In this document: positions 9,323 through 16,861 of the stretch, one piece after another | Layout of the letters: every line of letters begins with the position of its first letter | Position numbering within the stretch: the stretch's first letter is position 1 | Source: Hymenobacter yonginensis | GTDB taxonomy: Bacteria; Bacteroidota; Bacteroidia; Cytophagales; Hymenobacteraceae | Assembly (NCBI RefSeq): GCF_027625995.1 | Contig: NZ_CP115396.1 | Coordinates: 3,844,501-3,908,500 of the forward strand | DNA length: 64,000 nucleotides | Direction: 5' to 3' | Notes under the pieces: generated by a model | Databases searched by the model: none | What the model was told of the DNA's origin: nothing | The model's input: the letters and a program-made list of their open reading frames with translations, nothing else | Position numbers and translations under genes: made by a program

Positions 9323-10183
9323 ATGATGCGCACCATCAAGCAGCAGCACCGCGCCGTTAGCGCCCCCATTGCCGACCTGGTTACCTACCGGGCCCTGCCC
9401 ACGGAGGCCGTCGAGCACCTCGACCCGTTTCTGTTTCTCAACCACCACGGCCCCCAGACCTACCCGGCCCGCAACCGCGGCCTGCCCTTCGGCCCCCACC
9501 CCCACCGCGGCTTCGAAACGGTGACCTTTATTCTGGACGGTGACATCATGCACCAGGACAGCGGCGGGCACCAGAGCGTTATCGGGCCGGGCGGCATTCA
9601 GTGGATGCGGGCCGGCAGCGGCCTGATTCACTCGGAAATATCGTCCGACGAGTTCAAGCAGACCGGCGGCCCGCTGGAGATTCTGCAGCTCTGGGTGAAC
9701 CTGCCGGCCCAGCACAAAATGACCGCGCCGCACTACGTGGGCTTGCAGGAACCGGAAATCCCGACGGTGGCGCTGGACGAGGGCCGCGTACAGGTGCACG
9801 CCGTGTCGGGCAACTGGGCCGGCGCCGAGGGCGCCCTGCAGCCCCTCACGGATATGCAGCTGGCCACCATCAACTTCCAACAGGGCGGGCAGCTGGCCCT
9901 CACCATTCCGGCCGAGCGCACCATCTTCTGCTACGTTATCCGGGGCCGCCTGCGCATCAACGGGCAGGAAGCCGCGGCGCGGCAGCTGGTGGAGTTCAAC
10001 TACGACGGCGACGAGTTCCGGGCCGAGGCCCTCACCGACGACTGCGTGCTACTGCTAGGCCACGCCAAACCCTTCCAGGAACCCATCGTGGCCTACGGAC
10101 CCTTCGTGATGAACTCCGAAGTCGAAATCCGCCAGGCCTACCAGGATTATCAGGCCGGCAAGTTCGGCGTCTGGAAGGGCTAG
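9323..10183 (+). CDS. Pirin family protein
   Basis: A 286-residue bicupin. The N-terminal cupin carries the pirin metal motif: PFGPHPHRGFETVTF near residues 54-68, then HSE near residue 103. The second half is the C-terminal cupin-like domain. Pirins bind iron and some act as quercetin 2,3-dioxygenases; the exact role here is unknown. Two adjacent ATG codons (9323, 9326) are both plausible starts. Divergence from the flavin oxidoreductase suggests a shared redox or xenobiotic-response control region at 9181-9322, in which no operator is recognisable. Confidence 0.92.
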   Translation: MMRTIKQQHRAVSAPIADLVTYRALPTEAVEHLDPFLFLNHHGPQTYPARNRGLPFGPHPHRGFETVTFILDGDIMHQDSGGHQSVIGPGGIQWMRAGSGLIHSEISSDEFKQTGGPLEILQLWVNLPAQHKMTAPHYVGLQEPEIPTVALDEGRVQVHAVSGNWAGAEGALQPLTDMQLATINFQQGGQLALTIPAERTIFCYVIRGRLRINGQEAAARQLVEFNYDGDEFRAEALTDDCVLLLGHAKPFQEPIVAYGPFVMNSEVEIRQAYQDYQAGKFGVWKG

Positions 10184-10296
10184 CCCCGGCCAGGCAGGCC
10201 TAAGTCCTGCTAAATACACTGGCTATCAGGAATCAACCTGAAATTTTCTTTTGCCATTGATAAGGTAAATCCGGCTTTCATTCGTCTGCCAGACAG

Positions 10297-10340
10297 CAGC
10301 GGGGCGGGGCCGCCACCAACCGGGCGGCCCCGCCCCGCTG
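10297..10340 (+). terminator. GC-rich hairpin downstream of pirin gene
   Basis: Positions 10297-10314 pair perfectly with 10323-10340 (18 bp, 8-nt loop). TTTT follows five bases after the stem. Probably the terminator of the pirin transcript. Confidence 0.7.
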
Positions 10341-10359
10341 CCGGATTTTGCCGGAACGA

Positions 10360-10406
10360 TTGTCCACAACCATTTTTCTTCGTACATTTGCAACCGAATC
10401 AGTTAC
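10360..10406 (+). promoter_or_regulatory. Promoter and operator of the Rrf2 regulator gene
   Basis: TTG at 10360-10362 and TACATTTG at 10383-10390 (20-nt spacer) match the Bacteroidota -33/-7 promoter. Overlapping the end of the -7 element, GCAAC (10390-10394), a 7-nt spacer CGAATCA and GTTAC (10402-10406) form an imperfect dyad over the predicted transcription start. Nearly the same 17-mer recurs at 10894-10910, after the gene. The placement fits negative autoregulation. Confidence 0.65.
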
Positions 10407-10416
10407 ACTTATTTTC

Positions 10417-10869
10417 ATGAACACCCGCTTCGCCGTCGCAACGCACATTCTGGCTTTCCTGGCGCATAGCTCGGGGCAGCCGGTATCGTCGGAGGTGCTG
10501 GCGGGCAGCGCGGGCACCCACCCGGTGGTGGTGCGCCGCCTGATGAGCACGCTCCGCAACGCCGGCCTGGTGCGCACCCAGCTGGGAGCCGGCGGCGGCG
10601 CCCTGCTGGCCCGTTCGCCCGAAAGCATTTCGCTGCTGGACGTGTACGAAGCCATGCAGGAGCCGGAGCCCGACCTGTTTGCCGTGAGCAGCACCAAGCC
10701 CAACGCCCACTGCAACCTGGGCCGGGTGATGCAGCACACGCTCGAAGACCTGCTAGGCAGCGCCGAGCAGGCCATGCGCCAGGCGTTGGCGGCCGTATCG
10801 GTGGCGCAGCTGATGCAGGAACTGGCTACCCGCCTCCCCGCCGACTGCGGGTGCCCGGGCACCGCCTAG
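10417..10869 (+). CDS. Rrf2 family transcriptional regulator
   Basis: 150 residues, with start ATG at 10417. The N-terminal winged helix-turn-helix carries the Rrf2 pattern: FAVATHILAFLA, then SSEVLAGSAGTHPVVVRRLM, then LVRTQLGAGGGALLAR. The only cysteines are Cys98 in the stretch AHCNLG and a C-terminal CGC, so it lacks the three-Cys [Fe-S] cluster set of IscR/NsrR. It more resembles YwnA-type members that respond to thiol-reactive or redox signals. Near-identical dyads flank the gene at 10390-10406 and 10894-10910, suggesting control of itself and of the genes at 10982-11856. Confidence 0.9.
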   Translation: MNTRFAVATHILAFLAHSSGQPVSSEVLAGSAGTHPVVVRRLMSTLRNAGLVRTQLGAGGGALLARSPESISLLDVYEAMQEPEPDLFAVSSTKPNAHCNLGRVMQHTLEDLLGSAEQAMRQALAAVSVAQLMQELATRLPADCGCPGTA

Positions 10870-10893
10870 CCTCCTTTTTTCAGGTTTTGATCT

Positions 10894-10910
10894 GTAACCG
10901 GATCAGTTAC
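10894..10910 (+). promoter_or_regulatory. Putative Rrf2 operator upstream of the HlyD-like gene
   Basis: GTAAC, CGGATCA, GTTAC: a dyad with perfect 5-bp arms and a 7-nt spacer. It differs at only two positions from the 17-mer at 10390-10406 over the promoter of the Rrf2 gene. It sits just after TTTG at 10886-10889, a possible -33 element, 72 nt before the downstream ATG. Confidence 0.55.
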
Positions 10911-10981
10911 CAACTTTTTTGCCCCACGCTTTTCCAGGTTGCGCAACCACCCGTTTTCGGGCCTGCCGACTCCACACCTAT

Positions 10982-11569
10982 ATGAACAAGTTTGTTAGAA
11001 TGACGCCCGTCATTCTGCTCGGCGCACTGGGCGGGCTGGCCCTTTGGCCCAGCCACCTGCCCGAGGCCCCCACCCCCGATTCGTCGACCCTTACAGCTTA
11101 CCTGCGCGAGCCGCAGCCGGCCACTCCGCCCCTGGCGGCCGGCACGGCCGTGCCCGCTACCGTGGCCGGGCGGGTCTGGGAAGTGTATTTCACTGAAGGG
11201 CAGCACGTGCGCAAAGGCCAGCTGCTGTTGAAAGTAGCGCAGAAGCTCGTTTCGGCCGACCACCACCGCCTGCAGCAGCAGCTCACCCAGCAGCAGCAGC
11301 AACTGGCTTCTCTGGCCGCCCGGCCCGCCGCGCCGGCCGCCGAGCTAACGGCCACCACCGCCCGCGTGGCCGCCACCGAGCGGCAGCTGGCGGCCCTGCC
11401 CGCACAGCTCAGCTTCCAGTTCGTGACGGCCCCGCACGACGGCGTGATGGTGCGCCGCAGCGTGGCCGCCGGCGACTACCTGAGCGTCGGCGCGGCTATT
11501 GGCCAGCTGGCGCCGCTGCCCGCCACGCCCCCCGACGATACCACCTTACTGCTTTCCAGCGCCAACTAA
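10982..11569 (+). CDS. Truncated HlyD/membrane-fusion-like protein
   Basis: 195 residues. A hydrophobic N-terminal anchor (about 8-24) is followed by half of a biotinyl-lipoyl-like barrel (GRVWEVYFTEGQHVRKGQLLLKV). A Gln-rich coiled-coil hairpin (about residues 94-140) comes next, then the second half-barrel (APHDGVMVRRSVAAGDYL). This order matches periplasmic adaptor subunits, but the protein stops before the beta-barrel and membrane-proximal domains, so it is about half the usual length. No inner-membrane transporter or TolC-like gene is nearby. It sits between two Rrf2-associated features and an acyl carrier protein. Its partner is unknown. Confidence 0.75.
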   Translation: MNKFVRMTPVILLGALGGLALWPSHLPEAPTPDSSTLTAYLREPQPATPPLAAGTAVPATVAGRVWEVYFTEGQHVRKGQLLLKVAQKLVSADHHRLQQQLTQQQQQLASLAARPAAPAAELTATTARVAATERQLAALPAQLSFQFVTAPHDGVMVRRSVAAGDYLSVGAAIGQLAPLPATPPDDTTLLLSSAN

Positions 11570-11604
11570 CCCCGTTTTTCCGCACCGCAACTTTCTACTC
11601 CCTT

Positions 11605-11856
11605 ATGCAACAGCTCACGCAATACCAGGTGGAGCGCATGCTTCACCGCCAGCGCCGTAACCCGGCCCGCCCCCTCACTCCTTCCACCCGCCTGGTCCAC
11701 GACCTGGGCTTCGACTCGGTTGACGTGGTGGAACTTACCCTAAATCTGGAAAGCCGCTTCCATATCGAAATTGCGGATGCGGAGCTGGAAGAGCTGCACA
11801 CGGTACAGGACGTGCTCAACTGCGTAGACCTGCACTTTTCGCCGCCGGTGGCCTAA
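11605..11856 (+). CDS. Orphan acyl carrier protein
   Basis: 83 residues. The phosphopantetheine attachment site is Ser38 in DLGFDSVDVVEL, followed by the helix II acidic pattern and an I-x-I-x-DAELEEL helix III region. The basic N-terminus (residues 11-22) is unusual for housekeeping AcpP. It is 35 nt downstream of the HlyD-like gene and probably in the same transcript. No fatty-acid or polyketide synthase gene is in the window, so it serves a pathway elsewhere or a specialised one. Confidence 0.88.
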   Translation: MQQLTQYQVERMLHRQRRNPARPLTPSTRLVHDLGFDSVDVVELTLNLESRFHIEIADAELEELHTVQDVLNCVDLHFSPPVA

Positions 11857-11868
11857 TTCGGCGGCTCT

Positions 11869-11898
11869 TTTGCGGGCCCGGCGCCGTGTGTATCTTGC
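11869..11898 (+). promoter_or_regulatory. Promoter of the SUKH-like gene
   Basis: TTTG (11869-11872), an 18-nt spacer and TATCTTGC (11891-11898) resemble the Bacteroidota -33/-7 promoter with one or two mismatches in the -7 box. The predicted start near 11901 lies downstream of the ATG at 11899, so the ATG at 11923 is the more likely translation start. Confidence 0.45.
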
Positions 11899-11922
11899 AT
11901 GCCCTACGCCTGCCCTACCCTT

Positions 11923-12369
11923 ATGCCCGCTTTCCCCGACGATGTGCAGCACTCCCTGGCGGAGGCAGGCTGGTTTGAAGGCCGAACCGTATCCACGGCC
12001 GGCTACCAGCAGGACACGCTACGTCGGCAACTGACCTGGCTTCCGGCCGCCGCCGCGTTTCTGCGCGAGTTTGGGGGCCTGCACTGCTACTTCACCCGCC
12101 AAGACCAAAGTACTACCCGCATGCACTTCGAAATCCAGCAGGCGGCGGCCTTGCTGGACATGCACCGCCTGCGCACGGAGTATGAGCCGCGCGTACCCGG
12201 CCGCAAACTGGGGTTGGTAGGCCAGGCCTACACCGATCCGCTGTGCTTGCTGGTAGATACCCACGGCGCGTTTTACGGCGCCTGCGAGGAGGGCATCTAC
12301 CACATTGCGGATACTGTGCCGCTGGCCCTGGAAGCCATTGTGATGGACCTGCCTTTCCGGCAGCTATAG
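11923..12369 (+). CDS. SUKH-3-like immunity family protein
   Basis: 148 residues from the ATG at 11923; an upstream in-frame ATG at 11899 would add eight. The layout fits the SUKH-3 group: AGWFEGR, then FLREFGGLHCYF, then GRKLGLVGQAYTDPLCLLVDTHGAFYGACEEGIYHIADT. The FGGL and VDTxGxFYG segments are the strongest matches. SUKH proteins are best known as immunity proteins against polymorphic toxins, though many are solitary. No toxin gene adjoins it. A housekeeping role is possible. Confidence 0.7.
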   Translation: MPAFPDDVQHSLAEAGWFEGRTVSTAGYQQDTLRRQLTWLPAAAAFLREFGGLHCYFTRQDQSTTRMHFEIQQAAALLDMHRLRTEYEPRVPGRKLGLVGQAYTDPLCLLVDTHGAFYGACEEGIYHIADTVPLALEAIVMDLPFRQL

Positions 12370-12384
12370 CCGCCTGCCTACGCT

Positions 12385-12813
12385 TTACGGCACCACCGAT
12401 GCCAGCTGCATCTGCTGCAGCCAGTCCAGGGCCGTGCGCTCATCGATGAAGCGGTCGGCCACAAAGGGTTTGCCGTCGAAGAAGCTGGCGGGCGGGAAAG
12501 CGGCGTCGGCCTGGGGGTCGCGCAGGTGCACCGGGGGCAGCAGATATGCCAGCGCCGTGCGGCCGCCCAGCTGCCCCTGCAGGCGCGGCAGAAAATCCTG
12601 CACCATCCAAACGGCCCCTTCGCGGTCGGTGTTGTTGCGGCGGCGGGCATCTATCAGCCACTGGCGGCAGCCGTGCTGGGCCGCGGCCTGCAGCAGCAGC
12701 TCGTAGCCCTGCTGCATTTCGGCCAGCGAAATCACCCGCATCCAGCGCGCTACCAGCACCTGTAGGTCGGGGCGGTACGCGAGAGCCAGAAAGTCGGGGG
12801 TGTCAGCAAGCAT
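12385..12813 (-). CDS. Small unknown protein, copy C
   Basis: 142 residues, with start ATG at 12813. It shares YRPDLQVLVARW (about 13-24), GYELLLQAA (36-44), CRQWLIDARRR (49-59) and a C-terminal ALDWLQ with copy B at 7629-8051. The start matches copy A at 1-147. A TACCTTTG -7 element lies at 12838-12845 on the minus strand. The region between the blocks is more variable (LPPVHLRDPQ versus LLAPHQLLAS). It is probably cytosolic and has no recognised function. Three copies within 13 kb point to a lineage-expanded family. Confidence 0.8.
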   Translation of the reverse strand: MLADTPDFLALAYRPDLQVLVARWMRVISLAEMQQGYELLLQAAAQHGCRQWLIDARRRNNTDREGAVWMVQDFLPRLQGQLGGRTALAYLLPPVHLRDPQADAAFPPASFFDGKPFVADRFIDERTALDWLQQMQLASVVP

Positions 12814-12930
12814 AAGCGGGATGAAGGCGACGGACCGCAAAGGTAGATAGAGTGTTTTACATATAGTCTTCTTTCCCGGCCACCTCATGGCCGGCTTTGG
12901 CTGCCGTGTGGCAGCCCCGTATATTTCGCC

Positions 12931-13509
12931 ATGATTCCCCTCATTACCCGCACTTCCCGCCTGACCATTCTGGCTGCCAGCCGTGCCCTGCTTACGGCTG
13001 AGCTCCACAAGCCCCAATACTTCCCGGTGCTGCTGGGTGCGGCCCTGCCCGCCGACTGGCCTCCCGGAGAGTACGACGCCGAAGCCAGCCGCTATTTTCT
13101 GGCGCAGCTGACAGCGGGCGGCCGGGCCGCGGCCGGCTGGTATGGCTGGTACGCCATCCTGCGGGCCACCGAGCAGCAGCCCGCCACGCTGGTAGGCGCC
13201 GGCGGCTTCTGGGGCCCGCCCGATGCCAACGGCACGGCCGAAATCGGCTACTCCATTGCGGCCGACTGGCGCGGGCAGGGTCTGGCCACCGAACTGGTGG
13301 GCGGGCTGGTGCAGCAGGCCTCGCACACGGGCATGGTGCGCCGCCTGATAGCGCACACGCTGCCCGGCAACGAGGTGTCGCAGCGCGTGCTGCTCCGCAA
13401 CGGCTTTACATTGACCGACCCCGACACAGAAGGTCGCATGCGGTTTGAGCGGGCCGTAGAGCCCTCGGAGGCGCCGCAGGCGCCGGGCCAGATTACGCCT
13501 ATCAGCTAG
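12931..13509 (+). CDS. GNAT family N-acetyltransferase
   Basis: A 192-residue RimJ/RimL-type acetyltransferase. The acetyl-CoA binding segment is IGYSIAADWRGQGLATELVGGLV (R/Q-x-x-G-x-G/A equivalent: RGQGLA), followed by the N-x-x-S-x-R-x-L-x-x-N-GF pattern (GNEVSQRVLLRNGF). The substrate is unknown. TATATTTC at 12920-12927 places a possible -7 element four bases before the ATG. The gene converges on the PPK2 gene and overlaps its 3' end by 8 bp. Confidence 0.9.
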   Translation: MIPLITRTSRLTILAASRALLTAELHKPQYFPVLLGAALPADWPPGEYDAEASRYFLAQLTAGGRAAAGWYGWYAILRATEQQPATLVGAGGFWGPPDANGTAEIGYSIAADWRGQGLATELVGGLVQQASHTGMVRRLIAHTLPGNEVSQRVLLRNGFTLTDPDTEGRMRFERAVEPSEAPQAPGQITPIS

Positions 13510-14278
13510 CCGGCTTGCGGGTGGCCTTGGGCGCGGGCAGCTGCGGGTCGAGGCGGAGCAGGGCATCGCGCAGAGTGCGAGCCACCACGTAGGCTTTGTA
13601 CCAGTTCTGGTCGGCGGGCACGAGGTGCCAGGGGCAGCTGGCTGGGCTGCAGTGCCGGAACACGTCTTCGTACACGGCGCGGTACTGGGGCCACTGGCGC
13701 GCCTTTTCTTCGTCGCCGGCCTCGTATTTCCACTGTTTGTCGGGGTCGAGGGTGCGCTCCAGCAGCCGCTCCCGCTGCTCGGCTTCCGAGACGTGGAGGT
13801 AGAACTTGAGCACCGTGGTGCCCGCCTGCTGCAGCAGCTTCTCGAAGTTGTTGATGGCCACAAACCGGCGCTTGGCTTCCTCGGCCGGTATCAGGCCCTG
13901 CACCCGCGTGATGAGCACGTCCTCGTAGTGGGAGCGGTTGAACACCTGCAGCATGCCGCGAGCCGGCGCCTGCTGGTGCACCCGCCACAGGAAGTCGTGC
14001 GCCAGCTCTTCGGCAGTCGGTTCTTTGAAGGAATGCACCTGCACGCCCTGCGGATTGAGGCCGCTGAACACCCGCCGGATCAGGCCGTCTTTGCCGCTGG
14101 CATCCATGCCCTGTAGAATCACGAGCACGCTGTGGCGGTTTTCGGCGTAGAGCCGGTACTGCAGTTCAATCAACTCCTGCCGGATGCGCTTTAGCTCCCG
14201 TAGCGTGTGCTCTTTGTGAAACTCGGCAGGCGCTCGGCTGGGCAGCTTGGTCAGGTCAGGGGTGGCGTGTTTGCTCAT
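13502..14278 (-). CDS. Polyphosphate:nucleotide phosphotransferase, PPK2 family
   Basis: 258 residues, with start ATG at 14278. The Walker A equivalent is GMDASGKDG (57-65), Walker B lies near NRSHYEDVL (about 113-121), and a lid region with R and K residues follows. PPK2 enzymes move phosphate between polyphosphate and NDP/NMP. The single-domain length and the GMDASGKDGLIRRV form fit the class with relaxed substrate use (class III-like), but class assignment needs a tree. Its stop overlaps the convergent acetyltransferase gene. Confidence 0.93.
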   Translation of the reverse strand: MSKHATPDLTKLPSRAPAEFHKEHTLRELKRIRQELIELQYRLYAENRHSVLVILQGMDASGKDGLIRRVFSGLNPQGVQVHSFKEPTAEELAHDFLWRVHQQAPARGMLQVFNRSHYEDVLITRVQGLIPAEEAKRRFVAINNFEKLLQQAGTTVLKFYLHVSEAEQRERLLERTLDPDKQWKYEAGDEEKARQWPQYRAVYEDVFRHCSPASCPWHLVPADQNWYKAYVVARTLRDALLRLDPQLPAPKATRKPAS

Positions 14279-14546
14279 GGTAGCTTGGTATACGCAGGAG
14301 TTGCGGCTTGCTACAGCTAATCTGGGCACTTCCCGCTCTGGCCTATGGATACCACGCGGCAAAGAGGCGATGAAATGGCGTTCTGCGGCTTATACTCGGC
14401 GGCAATACGCGACAAATCGACCGAAACCGCCTTTAAAACCCGCAAAAACCGGTCATTTTGGCCGAATACAGCCCTATGGGCGGGTTGTTTACTGTTGGTA
14501 CACGGTTTGCAATAGCCTTGTCGAACCTACCAATAGGAACCCAACC

Positions 14547-14930
14547 ATGAATCTGATTAGCCGAGAATTCATTCGTAACTTGGCCCCGCAACTTGATCTG
14601 CTCAACACGCTGGGTGGGGGCATCGCGCAGGTTCAGCTGCGCGTGGACAAGCGGGAGCAAGGCGTACTGGTACGCGTAGCGGCCCCGTCGGTGAGCCCCG
14701 AAAATATTCATGTGCTGCTCAACAACAACCGCCTGACGGTGCTGGGCGAATACCGCCATCAGCCCGAGGACCAGCTGGCCGCGCCGCTCTTCACGCGCGT
14801 GCTCGACCTGCCTGCCAACCTCGACCTGACCCGGATTGATGCCGTGCATGAAGAAGGAGAGCTCCACATACGGATTCCGTACCAGAATCCGGCCGACCGC
14901 CCCCGCGAAATCACCATTAAGCAGCGCTAA
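14547..14930 (+). CDS. Hsp20/alpha-crystallin family small heat-shock protein
   Basis: 127 residues with an alpha-crystallin domain at about 28-110: VQLRVDKREQGVLVRVAAPSV, then VLLNNNRLTVLGEY, then LDLPANLDLTRIDAVHEEGELHIRIPY. It lacks the usual C-terminal I-x-I tail except for ITIKQR. It probably acts as an ATP-independent holdase. It is divergent from the PPK2 gene across a 268-nt gap in which no clear promoter was recognised. Confidence 0.85.
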   Translation: MNLISREFIRNLAPQLDLLNTLGGGIAQVQLRVDKREQGVLVRVAAPSVSPENIHVLLNNNRLTVLGEYRHQPEDQLAAPLFTRVLDLPANLDLTRIDAVHEEGELHIRIPYQNPADRPREITIKQR

Positions 14931-14981
14931 GCCGCGCCTGCCTTCTTATATCGCCGGGACCGACCGGCGCCATGTTTCACC

Positions 14982-15009
14982 AGCCACTGCGCCCGCAGTG
15001 GCTTTTTTA
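14982..15009 (+). terminator. Rho-independent terminator of the Hsp20 gene
   Basis: AGCCACTGCG, a 2-nt loop and CGCAGTGGCT form a perfect 10-bp stem, followed by a run of seven Ts. A textbook intrinsic terminator. Confidence 0.92.
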
Positions 15010-15044
15010 TTGCCCCCCGGGGCCGGGCGGGCGGGCCGGCGGCC

Positions 15045-15368
15045 TCAGCTCATCAGCACAAACACCAGCACGAAGCCCATCAGCAACGACAGGTAGAACC
15101 AGCCCATCACCAGCCCGCGGTAGCGGCGCGGCAACTGGTTGCTGAGCACCAGCACGGCCACCACCACCAGCACCAAATGCAGCAGCAGAAACAGCACGGC
15201 CTTCACCCAGTTGGGCACGATGGTGTTTTCGGGCTGGAACTGGTCGGGCCGGCCCAGCGGCGACGTCACCCAGCGCAGCAGGTAGTAGGCCACCACCTCA
15301 AACACCACAAAGCCCGCCGCCCCCGCCACCTGCGCCCACCCACTCGTTTTCTGCGTTACGTCAGCCAT
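15045..15368 (-). CDS. Small integral membrane protein, three predicted helices
   Basis: 107 residues with hydrophobic segments at about 12-32, 54-75 and 84-106. Loops contain RRYRG and a Pro-rich stretch. No family is recognised. The gene is preceded by a TGATGGAG tandem repeat rather than a clear promoter. Confidence 0.65.
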   Translation of the reverse strand: MADVTQKTSGWAQVAGAAGFVVFEVVAYYLLRWVTSPLGRPDQFQPENTIVPNWVKAVLFLLLHLVLVVVAVLVLSNQLPRRYRGLVMGWFYLSLLMGFVLVFVLMS

Positions 15369-15389
15369 TTTCTTTTTGGGTGAATTTTG

Positions 15390-15488
15390 GTGGTGAGGTG
15401 ATGGAGTGATGGAGTGATGGAGTGATGGAGTGATGAGGTGATGAGGTGGTGAGGTGGTGAGGTGGTGAGGTGGTGAGGTGGTGAGGTA
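15390..15488. repeat. Tandem GGTGATGAG/GTGATGGAG repeat
   Basis: About a dozen degenerate 7-9 bp units rich in TGATG and TGAGG. Its reverse complement (CTCATCACCTCATTACC) reappears at 15592-15619, so the two tracts flank the element at 15489-15593 as outer inverted arms. Low complexity, non-coding. Confidence 0.85.
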
Positions 15489-15593
15489 AGAAAGTCATTC
15501 CGAGCCTGCGAGGAATCTCGCGTGCTGATGTTGCCAAAGTAATTCAGTCGTCAGCAAGCGAGATGCTTCGCTCCGCTCTGCATGACGTTCTTA
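15489..15593. repeat. Dispersed GCGAGATGCTTCG repeat, copy R1
   Basis: Imperfect inverted repeat: a left arm with GTCATTCCGAG...ATCTCGC and a right arm with GCGAGATGCTTCG...CTGCATGACGTTC. The right arm is shared with copies at 30027-30130, 50087-50245 and 56515-56611. It lies downstream of the VF530-like gene on the minus strand. Confidence 0.85.
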
Positions 15594-15617
15594 CCTCATC
15601 ACCTCATTACCTCATCA

Positions 15618-15881
15618 CTATTTACCAAGCACTTCGGCGCTGCGGGTGCGGATGTAGAGCTCTTCCACTTTGGCGCGGGCCCAGGGCGTGCGGCGCAGAA
15701 ACGCCAGCGCCGACTTGGCACTGGGGTTCACGGCAAAGCAGTTCATGCGCAGCCGCTCATCGAGGCCGGGCCAGCCGTAGCGGGCCTGCAGGTAGTCGAT
15801 GATGGAAGCCAGCGTGACGCCGTGCAGCTCACGGATGAGGTGGCCGTTTTCGTCGCGGGCATCTTGGGGGGCAGAGGGCAT
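15618..15881 (-). CDS. VF530-like DNA-binding family protein
   Basis: 87 residues, with start ATG at 15881. It matches the VF530 family pattern: LHGVTLASIIDYLQARYGW, then a conserved CF, then NPSAKSALAFLRRTPWARAKVEELY. The family is named for a Vibrio protein with DNA-binding activity; its cellular role is unknown. The stop codon TAG is immediately followed by a TGATGAGG repeat tract. Confidence 0.88.
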   Translation of the reverse strand: MPSAPQDARDENGHLIRELHGVTLASIIDYLQARYGWPGLDERLRMNCFAVNPSAKSALAFLRRTPWARAKVEELYIRTRSAEVLGK

Positions 15882-15978
15882 AAGGCAAAGGGCAGGTAAG
15901 GTGCGCGGCGGCAAGTTCGCAAAAAACCGGCACGCTGGCTTTTGCCCGCATGGGCACTAGTTGCTTAGCTTACGGCGT

Positions 15979-15986
15979 TACTTTTG
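15979..15986 (+). promoter_or_regulatory. -7 promoter element TACTTTTG of the GH25 gene
   Basis: Exact TAnnTTTG match ending two bases before the ATG at 15989. It predicts transcription starting at or next to the start codon. If the mRNA needs a leader, the in-frame ATG at 16001 is the alternative start. Confidence 0.55.
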
Positions 15987-15988
15987 CC

Positions 15989-16825
15989 ATGACCCTGCTG
16001 ATGAAACGCCCTGCCTCCACTCCGCCGCGCCGCCGCCCGAGCCTGCCGCCCTGGCTGCGCTGGGTTGTGGGAGTGGTGCTGCTGGGCACGCTGGGGTTCT
16101 ACCTCACCCACCGCCGCCAGATCAACCGCCATGCGCGCCTAGCCTGGGCCTCGCTCATCAGCCGCCACCTCACGGGTCACGAAAAAACGCCCCTGCTCGA
16201 CGGTTACTCCGTGCACGGCATCGACGTATCGGCCTACCAGGGGCGCATCAACTGGGCCGAGGTGGCCAGCCACGACGTGCAGTTTGCCTTCATCAAGGCC
16301 ACCGAGGGCGTGACGCTGCGCGACCAGCGCTTCCGGCGCAACTGGGAGGCCGCCCGCAAAGCCGGCGTGTACCGCGGCGCCTACCACTACTTCCAGCCCA
16401 ACTACGACGGCGCCCGGCAGGCCAACCTGTTTACCCGGACCGTGCCCCTGGCCCCCGGCGACCTGCCGCCGGTGCTGGACGTGGAGCACGCCGAGTTTCA
16501 CGATGTGGCCGCCATGCGCCGCAACGTGGGCGTGTGGCTGCGGCTGGTGGAGCGCCACTACGGCGTGCGGCCCATCCTGTACTCCAACTACAGCTTCTAC
16601 AAGCGCCATTTAGCGGGCCATTTCGATAAATACCCGCTCTGGCTGGCGCACTATGAGGTGCCGGAGCCCCGGCTGCCGCGTGAGAAGTGGATTATCTGGC
16701 AGCATTCCGACGAAGCTTACATTCCCGGCATCCGCGGCACCGTCGATTTCAACGTGTTTCAGGGCAGCTTCCAGACGCTGCTGGCCCTGCGTATTCCTCC
16801 CAAAACCGGGCCGGCGCCACGCTAA
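15989..16825 (+). CDS. GH25 family lysozyme, membrane-anchored
   Basis: 278 residues. A basic Pro-rich N-terminus precedes one membrane segment (about 28-48), then a GH25 domain: HGIDVSAYQGRINW with the catalytic-site Asp, FAFIKATEGVT, AYHYFQP, and DVEH with the second acidic pair. The C-terminal end carries DFNVFQG. GH25 muramidases cleave peptidoglycan glycan strands, so it probably remodels the wall or lyses cells from the periplasmic face. It lies next to an RlpA gene, suggesting a small cell-wall cluster. Confidence 0.93.
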   Translation: MTLLMKRPASTPPRRRPSLPPWLRWVVGVVLLGTLGFYLTHRRQINRHARLAWASLISRHLTGHEKTPLLDGYSVHGIDVSAYQGRINWAEVASHDVQFAFIKATEGVTLRDQRFRRNWEAARKAGVYRGAYHYFQPNYDGARQANLFTRTVPLAPGDLPPVLDVEHAEFHDVAAMRRNVGVWLRLVERHYGVRPILYSNYSFYKRHLAGHFDKYPLWLAHYEVPEPRLPREKWIIWQHSDEAYIPGIRGTVDFNVFQGSFQTLLALRIPPKTGPAPR

Positions 16826-16861
16826 AGGCCCCGCGCCCGGGCCCGCCTTACCTTTGTGCGT

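Noticed and set aside
15390-15488. Possible CRISPR array
   Set aside because: Units are 7-9 bp, degenerate and contiguous with no spacers; a simple tandem repeat.
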